Shown: positions 38,542 to 47,979 of the stretch, piece by piece
Layout of the letters: each line of letters starts with the position of its first letter
Position numbering within the stretch: position 1 is the first letter of the stretch
NCBI RefSeq assembly: GCF_031195445.1
Contig: NZ_CP133480.1
Location: 3,774,501-3,838,500 of the forward strand
Source of the DNA: Acuticoccus sp. MNP-M23
GTDB taxonomy: Bacteria; Pseudomonadota; Alphaproteobacteria; Rhizobiales; Amorphaceae
Length of the DNA: 64,000 nt
Reading direction: 5' to 3'
Program-made: the position numbers and the translations under genes
Notes under the pieces: model-generated
The model's input: the letters and a program-made list of their open reading frames with translations, nothing else
What the model was told of the DNA's origin: nothing
Database searches by the model: none

Positions 38542-39618
38542 ATGTCCGACGCCACGACCCATCTTCTGCTGCCCTGGATCCTCGCGGCGCAGGCCCAGAA
38601 GCATGTCACCCACAACGAGGCGCTGCGGATCCTCGACGGTCTGGTGCAGTTTTCCGTCCTCGACCGCGACCTGACCATGCCGCCCGGCAGCCCCGTCGAT
38701 AGCGACCGCTATATCGTGGCCAGCGGCGGGACCCGTGACTGGACGGGCTGGGACCTGAACGTAGCGATTTGGACGAGCTGGACCCGGCTGCGCCTGCCGC
38801 CTCGGACCGGGTGGCGGGCTTGGGTCGAGGATGAGGGACTGCTGCTGGTCTACGACGGCGCAGGCTGGATCGGGACCACGCCCGCGGCGCTGCAGAACGT
38901 GGCGCTGCTGGGACTCGGCACGACGGCGGATGCGTCGAACCCGTTCTCGGCCAAGCTGAACGCCGCGCTCTGGACGGCGAAGCCCCTCGGCGAGGGCGGC
39001 ACCGGAGATCTGTTCTACACCATGAACAAGGAGGCGGCGGGCGACGATCTCGGGCTGACGCTGCAGACCAACTTTGTCACCAAGGCGCTGGTCGGGCTGT
39101 TCGGCTCGGACCGCTTCCGCCTCGCGGTCTCCGCCGACAGCAGCACCTTCTTCGACGGGCTCAGCGTCGACAACGCCACCGGCATCGTCGACCAGCCCCG
39201 GCTGCCCCGCTTCAAGGCATGGGCCAACTACGACAACTACGTCAGCGTCGGGACCTGGACGAAGATCGGCCTCAACAGCACCGACTACAACGATAAGGGG
39301 GCGTTCGACGCCGCGAACAACCACTTCGTGGCGCCGGTGGATGGCACTTACCTCTTCGGAACGACGCTGCTCGACAAGATCAACGCCAGCGCCACTGCGA
39401 GCATGCGCGGGCGATTCGTTCTGAACGGCTCGACCGAAATCCGCGGCTCCCTTGGCGAAATCTCCGCCACCCACGTCTCGCTCGCCACCGCGATCTGGCT
39501 GCAGACCATGGTGCCGCTGACTGCTGGCGATGCCGTCGAGCTGCAGGGGTATTTCCGGGTCGCGGACGGGTATTTCGTCGCCGACCAGACCTCCTTCTGG
39601 GGCTGCAAGGTCGGCTGA
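38542..39618 (+). CDS. DUF2793 phage tail-associated protein
   Basis: 358 residues. The conserved DUF2793 signature AAQAQKHVTHNEALRILDG appears at the start, then repeated Trp/Gly-rich beta modules. The C-terminal 120 or so residues look like a C1q-type jelly-roll (HFVAPVDGTYLFGTTLLDKI). In alphaproteobacterial prophages this protein lies next to the tail tip and is thought to be a tail fibre or receptor-binding component. The frame is intact although the preceding gene is broken. Confidence 0.85.
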   Translation: MSDATTHLLLPWILAAQAQKHVTHNEALRILDGLVQFSVLDRDLTMPPGSPVDSDRYIVASGGTRDWTGWDLNVAIWTSWTRLRLPPRTGWRAWVEDEGLLLVYDGAGWIGTTPAALQNVALLGLGTTADASNPFSAKLNAALWTAKPLGEGGTGDLFYTMNKEAAGDDLGLTLQTNFVTKALVGLFGSDRFRLAVSADSSTFFDGLSVDNATGIVDQPRLPRFKAWANYDNYVSVGTWTKIGLNSTDYNDKGAFDAANNHFVAPVDGTYLFGTTLLDKINASATASMRGRFVLNGSTEIRGSLGEISATHVSLATAIWLQTMVPLTAGDAVELQGYFRVADGYFVADQTSFWGCKVG

Positions 39619-39637
39619 GCGGCGGAAGGAGGATCCG

Positions 39638-39925
39638 ATGAAACCACCCCGATCCGAGGGCTTCGTGCGCATGCCCGACGCCGAGTTCGAGGCGATCCTG
39701 ACGCGGGCGGCCGAGGAAGGCGCGAAGCGCGCGCTTGCCGATGTCGGTCTCGACGGCGACGAGGCCGCGCTCGACATCCGCGATCTGCGCTCCCTGGTGG
39801 ACTGCATCCGGCTGGTCCGCCGCACCGCAATGCAAACCGCCGTTCGCATGATCACCACCGGCGTCATGCTGGCGCTGCTCGCGGGCATCGCAATCAAGCT
39901 CAAGATCTTCGGCGGCGGCCCGTAG
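39638..39925 (+). CDS. DUF6127-like small phage protein with C-terminal membrane helix
   Basis: 95 residues from ATG 39638, after AGGAGG. The start MKPPRSEGFVRMPDAEFEAI leads to an amphipathic helix, and the C-terminus MITTGVMLALLAGIAIKL is a single transmembrane segment. Small proteins of this kind follow DUF2793 genes in Rhodobacterales prophages. Function unknown; membrane association and position suggest a role near lysis. Confidence 0.6.
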   Translation: MKPPRSEGFVRMPDAEFEAILTRAAEEGAKRALADVGLDGDEAALDIRDLRSLVDCIRLVRRTAMQTAVRMITTGVMLALLAGIAIKLKIFGGGP

Positions 39926-39959
39926 CCGCGCCCCATCCCCATTCATCAGCCCGCAATGA

Positions 39960-39981
39960 CCCGCCCTCGAGGCGGGTTTTT
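39960..39981 (+). terminator. Rho-independent terminator
   Basis: Stem CCCGCC/GGCGGG (39960-39965 with 39971-39976) around a five-base loop, followed by TTTTT. It separates the DUF6127-like gene from the M15 peptidase gene. Confidence 0.75.
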
Positions 39982-39998
39982 CGTTTTCGGAGGACCCC

Positions 39999-40493
39999 AT
40001 GAACACGACTTTCCACCGACATTGTCGTGATGTGCCGAAAAGCGCGTGGCGCTGGCCGAATTTCTCGCCGCCCGAGATCGCCTGCCGGGGCACCGGCAAG
40101 CTGCTGGTCAACGAACCGGCGCTCGACGAGCTGCAGGCGCTGCGCGACCGGTTGGGCAAGCCGCTGATCGTCCGCTCCGCCTATCGCAGCCCAGAGCACA
40201 ACCGCGCCGTGGGCGGCGCGACCCGCTCCAAGCGCCTTGACGGCGCGGCCTTCGACATCACCATGGCAAACCACGATCCGGTGGCCTTCGAGGCGGCGGC
40301 GCGGGAGGTCGGATTCATCCGTTTCGGGTTCTACCCGCGCTCGGGGTTCATCCACGTCGACCTCGCCTCGCCGAACGTCTTGAGACCACGGAGAAGGTCA
40401 ATGATGTCCAACGCCGGATGCTGGAAGCGGCGGCGCGCCGCCCTCGTGATCGCAACGAGCTTTTTCCAGCGGCTGCACGACGGTGAGTTCTGA
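39999..40493 (+). pseudogene. M15-type peptidoglycan peptidase with lost zinc ligand and chimeric tail
   Basis: The D-Ala-D-Ala carboxypeptidase/endolysin fold is clear: FSPPEIACRGTGKLLVNEPA, SAYRSPEHN and GFYPRSGFIHVDL. In family members the sequence SKHLDGAAFD supplies a zinc-binding His; here it is SKRLDGAAFD. After HVDLAS the normal ending is gone. A deletion joins it to the last part of a small lysis-cassette gene, ending FFQRLHDGEF. Catalysis is therefore unlikely. In the intact phage the enzyme would cleave cell-wall peptides. Confidence 0.7.
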
Positions 40494-40653
40494 CGGGCGC
40501 GCCGTCAGAACATGTCCGCCCGTGGTCGAGTACAGCCGGGAGTTTCAGGCGCGGGCGGCCGAGGAACTGCCCTTGTTGCCGGAGGGATTGGTGATCGCGG
40601 AAATGCTGGGCGACTACGCCGCGATGCGTGAGCAGGCGCGGGTGTGTCGTTGA
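40483..40653 (+). CDS. Rz1-like small lysis-associated peptide (partial)
   Basis: A 56-residue frame beginning with GTG that contains RTCPPVVEYSREFQARAAEE followed by LPEGLVIAEMLGDYAAMREQ. Homologous short phage proteins with Cys-Pro-Pro and this helix lie downstream of endolysin genes, some as outer-membrane spanin lipoproteins. The upstream signal/lipobox part seems lost, so it may be a fragment. It overlaps the M15 frame by 11 bases. Confidence 0.4.
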   Translation: MSSDGRAVRTCPPVVEYSREFQARAAEELPLLPEGLVIAEMLGDYAAMREQARVCR

Positions 40654-40672
40654 CCGGCCCTTTCCCTTTGTT

Positions 40673-41548
40673 TCAGACGCGCTGCCAGGCGCGCGAAAGC
40701 AGGATGACCACCGGAAAGGTCATTGCATAGGTCAACGCGCCGTAGACGACGGAGGGTATCGCGAAGAGCGGAAAACCCGAGGCATCGCCCCATAGCATAG
40801 CCCCCGCGGCAAGCCCCAGCCCGCTGTTCTGCACACCCGTCTCTATGGCTATGGTTATCCGCTGCGGTGCGGACAGACCGCAAACCTGCCCCATGGCAAC
40901 ACCGAAGCCGAGAAGGAGGAAGGTCAGGAATGCAAGCTGCCACCCGATCAGGATCAGGCCCGATCGCAGCGTATCGGCGACTTCCATGAAGGACCAGCCG
41001 ATGATCGCGATGAAGACGGCAAAGCAGATGCGGAAGACGGCAGGCTCGTGCCGCTCGACGAGGTGGGGCGCGAGGGAACGGATCGCCATGCCCAGGAGGA
41101 CTGGAACCGTGGCGACCGCCACGACCCGTAGCGTCAGATCCCCCAACTCGATCCGCGTCGCTTCGGCTCCGAGAAAATGACCCGCTGCCAGAAGCGACAG
41201 CGCCGGCAGGGTCGCCGCCGACAGGAGGTTGCTGACCGCCGTCAGGGATACGGACAAGGCCACGTCGCCGCCGGCGATCCGAGTGAGCAGGTTGCTCATC
41301 GCGGCGCCAGGGCAGAGCGCGAGGAGCACCATGCCGAGGGCGAGGTCGGGATCTTGCTGCAGCACCAACACGAACAGGAGGCCCACGACCGGAACGAGGA
41401 CGATCTGGCTTGCGACCCCGACAAGGAGAGCCTTCGGTCGTTTCAGCGCCAGGCGGAAGTCGGCGAACGTCAGGCCAAGTCCGAGCGCGAACATCATCAA
41501 GAAGACCGCGACTGGAACTGCCACATCGATGATCGTTTCAGTCGTCAC
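40673..41548 (-). CDS. Bile acid:sodium symporter family transporter
   Basis: 291 residues with nine or ten transmembrane helices beginning [20 protein letters not shown]. The BASS-family features include the discontinuous region near [20 protein letters not shown] and the second repeat at [20 protein letters not shown], both typical of the sodium-binding crossover helices. Substrates in this family include bile acids, pantoate and various organic anions; none can be assigned here. It is convergent with the phage remnant and divergent from the AhpD-like gene, with no operon partner. Confidence 0.8.
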   Translation of the reverse strand: MTTETIIDVAVPVAVFLMMFALGLGLTFADFRLALKRPKALLVGVASQIVLVPVVGLLFVLVLQQDPDLALGMVLLALCPGAAMSNLLTRIAGGDVALSVSLTAVSNLLSAATLPALSLLAAGHFLGAEATRIELGDLTLRVVAVATVPVLLGMAIRSLAPHLVERHEPAVFRICFAVFIAIIGWSFMEVADTLRSGLILIGWQLAFLTFLLLGFGVAMGQVCGLSAPQRITIAIETGVQNSGLGLAAGAMLWGDASGFPLFAIPSVVYGALTYAMTFPVVILLSRAWQRV

Positions 41549-41678
41549 GGCTTGACCCCCGAGATCCGTGTATCACGGGCGGCGTGGCGGATCGAGCCAA
41601 AGGCTTGGCAGGGCAGGCCAATACGAACGCAGGCTGCATCGGTAGCTTCGGGGCATCGAAACACATGGAGATCTCGAC

Positions 41679-42227
41679 ATGCCTCGTATCCAGCTTCCCG
41701 CCGGAATAGACGCGGCGCCCGCCGCTTCCCAGCCCCTGCTCGAAGCCGTCAAGAAGACGCTCGGCAGCGTGCCGAACCTGTTCCGCATCACCGCGAACAG
41801 CCCCGCCGCGCTCGAGGGCTATCTCGGACTGAACGGCGCGCTCGCCAAAGGCAGGCTGACGCCGCAGACCCGCGAGCGGATCGCACTCGCCGTTGCAGAG
41901 ATCAATGGCTGCGACTACTGCCTTTCGGCGCATGCCTATCTCGGAAAGAACCTCGCCAAGCTCGACGAGGCCGAGATCGCCGCGAACCGCGCCGGCGGCT
42001 CCTCCGACCCGAAGGCCGATGCGGCCGTGCGCTTCGCGGTAAAACTTGTCCGCGAACGCGGGCAAGTGACCGAGGCGGACGTCTCGGCGGTGAGGATGGC
42101 GGGCTACGGCGAGGCCGAGATCGTCGAGATCGTGGCGCACGTCGCGCTGAATACCCTCACCAACTATCTGAACGAGGCGTTCGACACGCCCATCGACTTC
42201 CCGGTCGTCAGCGCCACCGCCGCCTGA
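41679..42227 (+). CDS. Carboxymuconolactone decarboxylase/AhpD-like peroxidase-related protein
   Basis: 182 residues. The AhpD fold contains the redox motif [16 protein letters not shown] (CxxC plus His), and the family opening [19 protein letters not shown] is clear. Such proteins reduce peroxides or act as proton relays in oxidative-stress defence. The intact CxxC-H supports activity. It heads a plus-strand run of small redox genes, with DUF1348 starting 77 bases downstream. Confidence 0.85.
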   Translation: MPRIQLPAGIDAAPAASQPLLEAVKKTLGSVPNLFRITANSPAALEGYLGLNGALAKGRLTPQTRERIALAVAEINGCDYCLSAHAYLGKNLAKLDEAEIAANRAGGSSDPKADAAVRFAVKLVRERGQVTEADVSAVRMAGYGEAEIVEIVAHVALNTLTNYLNEAFDTPIDFPVVSATAA

Positions 42228-42304
42228 CACCGCGGTCGCGCTCTCCCGCTGCCTCCCGGCCCGCGAGCGGGGCGAACTCCGCCACCCCAAGAAGGTTTCG
42301 CCAG

Positions 42305-42769
42305 ATGACACGTCCCCCGTTGCCGCCTTTCGACGACGCCTCGGCCCGGATCAAGGTCCGGCTGGCCGAGGATGCCTGGAACAGCCGCGAACCCGAACGG
42401 GTGTCGCTCGCCTACACGCCCGACAGCCAGTGGCGGAACCGGGCGGAGATTTTCGCGGGGCGCGACCGGGTCGTCGAGTTCCTCACGCGGAAGTGGACGC
42501 GCGAGCACGACTACCGTTTGATCAAGGAACTCTGGGCCTATCACGGCAACCGGATCGCCGTGCGCTTCGCCTACGAGTATCGCGACGACGGCGGTAATTG
42601 GTTTCGCGCCTACGGCAACGAGAACTGGGAGTTCGACGCGGACGGCCTGATGCGCCGGCGCATCGCCTCGATCAACGACCTGCCGATCACCGAAGCGCAG
42701 CGCCTGTTCCAATGGGACCTCGGCGCGCGGCCCGAGGATCACCCTGGCCTCACCGACCTCGGACTGTAG
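42305..42769 (+). CDS. DUF1348 SnoaL-like protein
   Basis: 154 residues with the NTF2/SnoaL cone fold typical of DUF1348: [34 protein letters not shown] and the C-terminal [16 protein letters not shown]. The start ATG 42305 lies shortly after the AhpD-like stop. DUF1348 proteins have no established enzymatic role. The next gene begins 10 bases after the stop, so they are probably co-transcribed. Confidence 0.85.
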   Translation: MTRPPLPPFDDASARIKVRLAEDAWNSREPERVSLAYTPDSQWRNRAEIFAGRDRVVEFLTRKWTREHDYRLIKELWAYHGNRIAVRFAYEYRDDGGNWFRAYGNENWEFDADGLMRRRIASINDLPITEAQRLFQWDLGARPEDHPGLTDLGL

Positions 42770-42779
42770 GAGACGCGCC

Positions 42780-43400
42780 ATGCCGAACGCCTACGCAGAC
42801 ATCGCCTTCACGCCCCGGGTCCGCGCGGAACAGCTGCGCTTCGGCTCGGCGGATGCCTATGCTCGCGTGCTCTCGCCCGAGCGCGACGACGGCGCCGAGC
42901 TAGGGCCGCGCGAGGCCGCCTTCCTGTCGGCGCGCGACGGCTTCTTCCAGGCCACCGTGTCGGAGACCGGCTGGCCCTACGTCCAGTTCCGGGGCGGCGC
43001 GCCGGGATTTCTGAAGGTCATCGACCAGCGCACGATCGGTTACGCCGACTATAGGGGCAACCGGCAATACGTGAGCGTGGGCAATCTGCGCCATGACGAC
43101 CGGGTCTCGATCATCGCCGTCGACTACGCCCGCCGGGAGCGTCTGAAGCTCTGGGGCCATGTCCGGATTGCCGAGGACCGGGACATCGTGGATCTCCTGA
43201 ACGGCGTCGATGGCCCCCGGGCGGAGCGCGGCATCGTCATCAGGATCGCCGCGTTCGACTGGAACTGTCCGCAGCACATCCCTATCCGCCTGACCGATGT
43301 TGAGCGCGACGGCGAGATCGCGCGCTTGCGCGACCGTATCGCATCTCTTGAACGCGACCTTGCCGGGAACACCGGGCTCCAGCGCGAGTTGATCGCCTGA
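42780..43400 (+). CDS. Pyridoxamine 5'-phosphate oxidase-family flavoprotein
   Basis: 206 residues. The split-barrel FMN-binding fold is indicated by FLSARDGFFQATVSETGWPY and VQFRGGAPGFLKVIDQRTIG, with NRQYVSVGNLRHDDRVSII following. The C-terminal 30 residues are a coiled-coil-like helix (IARLRDRIASLERDLAGN). Family members bind FMN or F420 and reduce various substrates. It lies directly after DUF1348 and before an AraC regulator. Confidence 0.8.
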   Translation: MPNAYADIAFTPRVRAEQLRFGSADAYARVLSPERDDGAELGPREAAFLSARDGFFQATVSETGWPYVQFRGGAPGFLKVIDQRTIGYADYRGNRQYVSVGNLRHDDRVSIIAVDYARRERLKLWGHVRIAEDRDIVDLLNGVDGPRAERGIVIRIAAFDWNCPQHIPIRLTDVERDGEIARLRDRIASLERDLAGNTGLQRELIA

Positions 43401-43469
43401 ATGAGACGGTCGTTTGCCAGGCGGCCCGGAAATGCTGGTTCTCGAGATGCTTTCGGCCTAGCGTCGGCT

Positions 43470-44480
43470 ATGCCGAGCGTGACCGCCGCATTTGCGCGTG
43501 CCATGGCCCATGCGGCCGGGATGACGTTGAGAGACGACGGGGCTCTTGTCTCGGGCGGAGTGGTCGTGCGCCGGCTGCCGCAGCCTGCGGACGGTCGGCT
43601 CGCGGAAACCGACTACTTCGATCTTCTGGACTGGATCCGCCGGGGACATGAAGACGAAGTTGCGTTGCTGGAAGCCTACGCGAGAGCGATCCGCGCCGAC
43701 GATATCGGGGTCCTCGGTCTTGCCATGAAGACGGCGCCAACGCTGCGTGCCTCGCTTGAGCGTGTGGAACGCTATTGGCGGGTGGTCACCGATACGGCGG
43801 TCTATCGCCTCGACGCGACCGGCGATCCGGCGTTTCTCGTCTTCGAGGCGCGCACCGGGCAGCATCCTGTGCTGGAGTTTCGCAACGAGGGCGCATTGGC
43901 CGGGTCCGCGCGCAATATGCGCCAGATCGTGGAAGGCGAGTTGGTCCTCGAACACGTCTCGTTCCGCCACGCGTGCCGCAGCGATCCGGACCGCTATGCC
44001 GCGCATTTCGGCTGCCCTGTCCACTTCGAGGCGGACCGTAACGCCATAGCATTGGGGCCCGCGATGCTCGACCTGCCGAACCGGCTGGGCGATGCGGCGG
44101 TGTCGGACTTCCTGACCGCCCATCTCGAGACCGAGATCGGCTCGCTCGAGGACGATGCCTCGCTGCGGGCCGCGCTGTTGCGCCGCCTGACACCGGCGCT
44201 CAGCAACGGCGTGCCGCAAGCGGCGGATATCGCGCGCGACATGGGGATGAGCGAACGCACGCTCTATCGCCGCCTAGCGGACGAGGGACTGACCTTTCGC
44301 GATGTCCTGATCGAGGCGCAATCCTCGCTCGCGCAGGAGCTTCTGCGAGACAGCGACAGTTCCATCGCCGAGATCGCCTTCCTCACCGGTTTCTCCGAGC
44401 AGAGTACCTTCAGCCGAGCGTTCAAGCGCTGGGTGGGACAGGCCCCGGCACAGTTCAGGCAGCAGGCCCCGAACCGATAG
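43470..44480 (+). CDS. AraC-family transcriptional regulator (Arabinose_bd type)
   Basis: 336 residues. An OruR/ArgR-like N-terminal effector domain (about 20-200) precedes the AraC HTH pair at about 240-330: ARDMGMSERTLYRRLADEGL and EIAFLTGFSEQSTFSRAFKR, with the closing WVGQAPAQFRQ. ATG 43470 is preferred; an in-frame ATG at 43401 would add 23 poorly conserved residues. It follows the PPOX gene by 70 bases and presumably controls the neighbouring redox genes. Confidence 0.85.
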   Translation: MPSVTAAFARAMAHAAGMTLRDDGALVSGGVVVRRLPQPADGRLAETDYFDLLDWIRRGHEDEVALLEAYARAIRADDIGVLGLAMKTAPTLRASLERVERYWRVVTDTAVYRLDATGDPAFLVFEARTGQHPVLEFRNEGALAGSARNMRQIVEGELVLEHVSFRHACRSDPDRYAAHFGCPVHFEADRNAIALGPAMLDLPNRLGDAAVSDFLTAHLETEIGSLEDDASLRAALLRRLTPALSNGVPQAADIARDMGMSERTLYRRLADEGLTFRDVLIEAQSSLAQELLRDSDSSIAEIAFLTGFSEQSTFSRAFKRWVGQAPAQFRQQAPNR

Positions 44481-45009
44481 CGCCATCCAGCCGGGTCCGT
44501 CTCGGCAGGACTGGCCAGAGCTTTGGCTGAGACGGTAGAGTTCAGCGCGGCAGCCCCGGACCAGGTTCAGCGAACGATCCGCGAAGCGTGTCGGACTGCG
44601 CACCTGCGCCAGCGTTTCGCCGTCGAACGAGGTGCTGCAACAGCAAGGGCGGATCCGCGTCTCTGGGACGACCCGGGCATTCGCCGCGGAAGAGCGCCGC
44701 GGCACCCTTAGGCCGGATCAAGCTGCCGGCACCGTTTTCCCGAGTTGCCGCCCCCGAAGCGTGCGCTGTCCATCCGCGCGTCCTGTTCCTGAGGCAAGAG
44801 TATTGAGATCCGGGCGCCCCCCGCGCGCCGCAATATTCCGAGCTCTGGCAGGTTTGGCCAATACCCTGGCAGGTCCTGCCGATACCGTACTCCCCGTTTC
44901 CTGCACTTTCCCTCTGCCAACCCAGAGAGAGCGCTTCGGTCAGGGCCCACCCTCGGCCGGACCCGGCTCCGGCGGCAATGACGGATATCAGGTGAAGGAG
45001 ACCAAAGAA
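44481..45009. other. Intergenic region before the isochorismatase-fold gene
   Basis: Frames are open on both strands because of high GC, but none shows a recognisable domain or start signal. The last 20 bases hold the AAGGAG ribosome-binding site of the next gene. A promoter is likely but not identifiable. Confidence 0.4.
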
Positions 45010-45873
45010 ATGGACCAGGATCATAGTCACGACCGCGGCTGCGGCTGCAATATAACCCCGGAGCAGGTCGACATGGCACGCCGGCGCCTGATGACGGGGG
45101 CCGCCGGCGCCGCTGCGGCCGGGGCCGTCGCCGTCGTTGGAGGAACCGCGACCGCCGCCACCGACGAGGCGCGCGCCCTCTACGCCGATCCCGCCGAGCC
45201 GGGGCTGCCGCAGGTCGACATGGAGATCGCGCCCGGACGCACCGCTCTGGTGGTGACCGATCCGCAGATCGACTTCCTGTCCGAGGACGGCGTCACCTGG
45301 GGCGTGGTGGGCGAGAGCGTCACCGAGCAGGGCACCGTAGACAACATCGAACGGCTGTTCGCCGCCGCCAAGGCCGCGGGAATGCCGGTCTTCATCTCGC
45401 CTCACTACTACTACCCGCACGACCACAAGTGGCACTTCGAGGGCACGCTGGAGAAGACCATGCACGCCATCGGCATGTTCGACCGTCCAGGCCCCTTGAA
45501 GCTTGATAACTTCGAAGGCTCTGGCGCCGACTGGATGCCGCAGTACAAGAAATACATCGAGGACGGCGAGACCGTCATCTGCTCGCCGCACAAGGTCTAC
45601 AGCCCCGCCCAGAACGACCTGAACCTGCAACTGCGCAAGCGCGGGATCGACAAGGTGATCCTGGCGGGCATGTCGGCCAACCTCTGCACGCAGGCGCATC
45701 TCTACGAGCTGCTGGAGCTGGGCTTCGAGGTCGCCGTGGTGCGTGACGCCACCGCGGGCGCGAAGGTGCCCGAAGGCGACGGCTACCTCGCCGCCCTCAT
45801 CAACTTCCGCATGGTCGCAAACGGCGTCTGGTGGACCGACGACGCGGTGGAGCGCATCGCGCGCTCGACCTGA
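45010..45873 (+). CDS. Tat-exported isochorismatase-fold cysteine hydrolase
   Basis: 287 residues from ATG 45010 (AAGGAG nine bases upstream). After a His/Cys-rich start MDQDHSHDRGCGCNITPEQ comes a twin-arginine signal ARRRLMTGAAGAAAAGAVAV and an Ala-rich cleavage region, so export by the Tat route is predicted. The mature domain has the triad Asp in VVTDPQIDFL, Lys in ICSPHKVYSP and Cys in MSANLCTQAH. The fold cleaves amides or isochorismate-like ethers; periplasmic location is unusual for it. The extra 22-residue leader before the Arg pair is also unusual. Substrate unknown. Confidence 0.85.
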   Translation: MDQDHSHDRGCGCNITPEQVDMARRRLMTGAAGAAAAGAVAVVGGTATAATDEARALYADPAEPGLPQVDMEIAPGRTALVVTDPQIDFLSEDGVTWGVVGESVTEQGTVDNIERLFAAAKAAGMPVFISPHYYYPHDHKWHFEGTLEKTMHAIGMFDRPGPLKLDNFEGSGADWMPQYKKYIEDGETVICSPHKVYSPAQNDLNLQLRKRGIDKVILAGMSANLCTQAHLYELLELGFEVAVVRDATAGAKVPEGDGYLAALINFRMVANGVWWTDDAVERIARST

Positions 45874-46146
45874 ATCGACGGTCCGCGGCACCGGCCGCCG
45901 GACGGCCAGGGCCGACCGCGCCGGTCCTCCGATGGGGACGACGACCAACGAGGCGTTCGTAGCGTTCGCCTTTTCTCCCGCCGACACGGCCGCCCTGGGG
46001 CGACCGTCCCCAAGGCGCTCCGGCGACGGCCTTCGCGGCATCTCCGGACCCTCAAGACGCCGCTCCGCCTAGGGCGGCGACCTCCCCCTCCGCGCGTTCG
46101 GCGGGGGATCAACCGCCCCTTACGGGCCAGCAGAAAGGAAGACCTA

Positions 46147-46659
46147 ATGACCCGCAATTCGATTCTGATAGCCGCCGCCTTCGTCGGCGCCATGGCCTCC
46201 GCCGAGGCAGCTTTCGCCGCGGACGAGTATAACGTCTCCACCGGCACCACCGTGGAAGGCCAGGGCGTCGCGCTTCGCGGCGTCGACGCGGTCGCGCTTG
46301 CGGAAGGGCTCGATGTCACGGCCGGCCACGCCCGCTTCACCGCCGTGCACGACGGCGTCGCCTACTACTTCGCCGACGAGGAGGCGATGACGCACTTTGC
46401 GGCCGACCCCGGGCGCTACATGCCGCGCTACGGCGGCTTCTGCGCCTTCGGCGTGGCCAAGGGGAAGAAGCTCGACGGCGATCCGCGCTACGCCGACGTG
46501 GTCGACGGCAAGCTCTACCTCTTCCTTAACGCGGCGGTGTTCGAGGCCTACAGCCAGGACAAGGCCGGCGTCCTCGCCAAGGCTGAGCGGAACTGGCCCG
46601 GCATGCACCGCCGGTCCGTCGCCGAGGTGAACGGCCTCGAGACCGCCAGTCTGCGTTGA
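46147..46659 (+). CDS. Exported YHS-domain protein
   Basis: 170 residues. A signal peptide (MTRNSILIAAAFVGAMASAE AAFA, cleavage near residue 24) is followed by a YHS-like domain with GVDAVALAEG, YYFADEEAMTHFAADPGRY and YGGFCAFGVAKGKKLDGDP. YHS domains are found in copper ATPases and monooxygenases and may bind metal. The single conserved Cys (GGFCAFG) is present. It lies downstream of the Tat-exported hydrolase, making a pair of periplasmic proteins. Confidence 0.8.
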   Translation: MTRNSILIAAAFVGAMASAEAAFAADEYNVSTGTTVEGQGVALRGVDAVALAEGLDVTAGHARFTAVHDGVAYYFADEEAMTHFAADPGRYMPRYGGFCAFGVAKGKKLDGDPRYADVVDGKLYLFLNAAVFEAYSQDKAGVLAKAERNWPGMHRRSVAEVNGLETASLR

Positions 46660-46960
46660 TCGGCATCCTGCGATGCGAAACTGGGGGGCGCCGGCTGCGG
46701 CCGACGCCCTCTTTCCGTGGGCGACGCCTTCGCACGTCGATGCGCTGCGGTCTTGAAGCCGCAGCCTGCAGAATGTCCGGCCTCGGCGAATGCTTTTGAC
46801 CTGACCCCCGCTGGTCCGTCAGCGAGGGCCCGCAGCGCTGTTGCAGATGACCGGTTCGTCATTCGGCAGAAACGACCAAGCCGATGGCAGGGACGGCGGA
46901 GATCGGGCTGCGGCGCCGGCACTATCGTCCGGACATCATCCAAGCCCAGGGAGGAACACT
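46660..46960. other. Intergenic region before the small ORF
   Basis: No recognisable gene in any frame. The last part contains the strong ribosome-binding site GGGAGG for the ORF at 46961. Confidence 0.35.
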
Positions 46961-47089
46961 ATGCAACCGAGCCCGATCTTCGTGAACGGCACCATTAATG
47001 GGACCGGGGGCCGTGCCGACAACGCCCTTGGACATGCCGAGAGCAGTGCTCTGCTCAAGGAATCCAGCGACGGCCGGACTGCCGCCTGA
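46961..47089 (+). CDS. Small unknown protein, 42 aa
   Basis: ATG 46961 follows GGGAGGAACACT, one of the best ribosome-binding sites in the region. The product starts MQPSPIFVNGTINGTGGRAD and has no membrane segment or known motif. It lies 45 bases before the azoreductase start and could be a leader or a truncated gene. Coding status rests mainly on the ribosome-binding site. Confidence 0.35.
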   Translation: MQPSPIFVNGTINGTGGRADNALGHAESSALLKESSDGRTAA

Positions 47090-47134
47090 ACGAGCAGACA
47101 GCCATTCTTGAAACCGAAAGGAAGGACCACCGAC

Positions 47135-47791
47135 ATGACACGTATCCTCAGGGTCGACGCCAGCGCCCGCGCCGGGCGATCCCTGTCTCGCCAACTCGGC
47201 GACCGGTTCATCGACGAATGGATCGCGCGCGAATCCGGCGTCGAGGTCATTATTCGGGACGTTGGAAAGACGCCGCCGCCGATCATTTCCGAAGCATGGA
47301 TCGCGGCTGTCTTCAGCGCAGAGATGACCGCGGAGCAGCGAAAACTCACCGAGTTCTCCGACGAACTGATCGCCGAAATTGCTACCGTCGATCTCATCCT
47401 CTTCACGACGCCGATGTACAATTACGGCATGCCTGCGGCCTTGAAGGCTTGGTTCGATCAGGTGGTGCGGGTCAACAAGACCTTCACCTTCGATCTCTCC
47501 CGCGGCGACCGGCCGCTCGAGCCGGTGCTTTCTGGCAAGATCGTCGTCGCGCTGACCTCCTGGGGCGAGTTCGGTTTCGGAATGGGCGAGGTGAACGAGG
47601 GGGGCGACATGCTGGTCCCGCACCTGCGTTTCGCGTCGCGCTACCTCGGGATGTCTGAGTTTCACCATGTCGGCATCGAGTATCAGGAGTTCGGCGATCA
47701 CAGGCACGAGGCATCGAAAGCGGCTGCTGCGCGGGCGGTCGGCGATCTGGTGACCCGGCTTGCATGCCCGACCGCCAGCCAGGCAGCGTGA
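47135..47791 (+). CDS. azoR: FMN-dependent NADH-azoreductase
   Basis: 218 residues. The flavodoxin-like fold has the FMN phosphate loop DASARAGRSLSRQLGD and the signature PMYNYGMPAALKAWFDQVVR, diagnostic for AzoR. It reduces azo compounds and quinones with NADH in the cytoplasm and so protects against electrophiles. ATG 47135 is preferred because the fold begins at once; an ATG 27 bases upstream is possible. It fits with the other redox genes of the region. Confidence 0.85.
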   Translation: MTRILRVDASARAGRSLSRQLGDRFIDEWIARESGVEVIIRDVGKTPPPIISEAWIAAVFSAEMTAEQRKLTEFSDELIAEIATVDLILFTTPMYNYGMPAALKAWFDQVVRVNKTFTFDLSRGDRPLEPVLSGKIVVALTSWGEFGFGMGEVNEGGDMLVPHLRFASRYLGMSEFHHVGIEYQEFGDHRHEASKAAAARAVGDLVTRLACPTASQAA

Positions 47792-47979
47792 GGGAGCCCG
47801 CAATGTCAATGCCGCTCTGCCCCAGGACGATATGCCCTCGGCCTGTCGCCGCGCGACTTCGCCGAATTCGCCCTGACCGCCCGCGGTCCGATGCCTGGGC
47901 GAGCACCGCCTGATCCAGGCAGCTCCGGCGGCGGGCGTCGCCCGCTACGGGGTCCAGCCGCCGTCAAGGAGACCTTTTC

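Noticed and set aside
44523-44711. Small plus-strand frame between AraC and the hydrolase
   Set aside because: No ribosome-binding site or recognisable sequence; frames on both strands are open only because of high GC.
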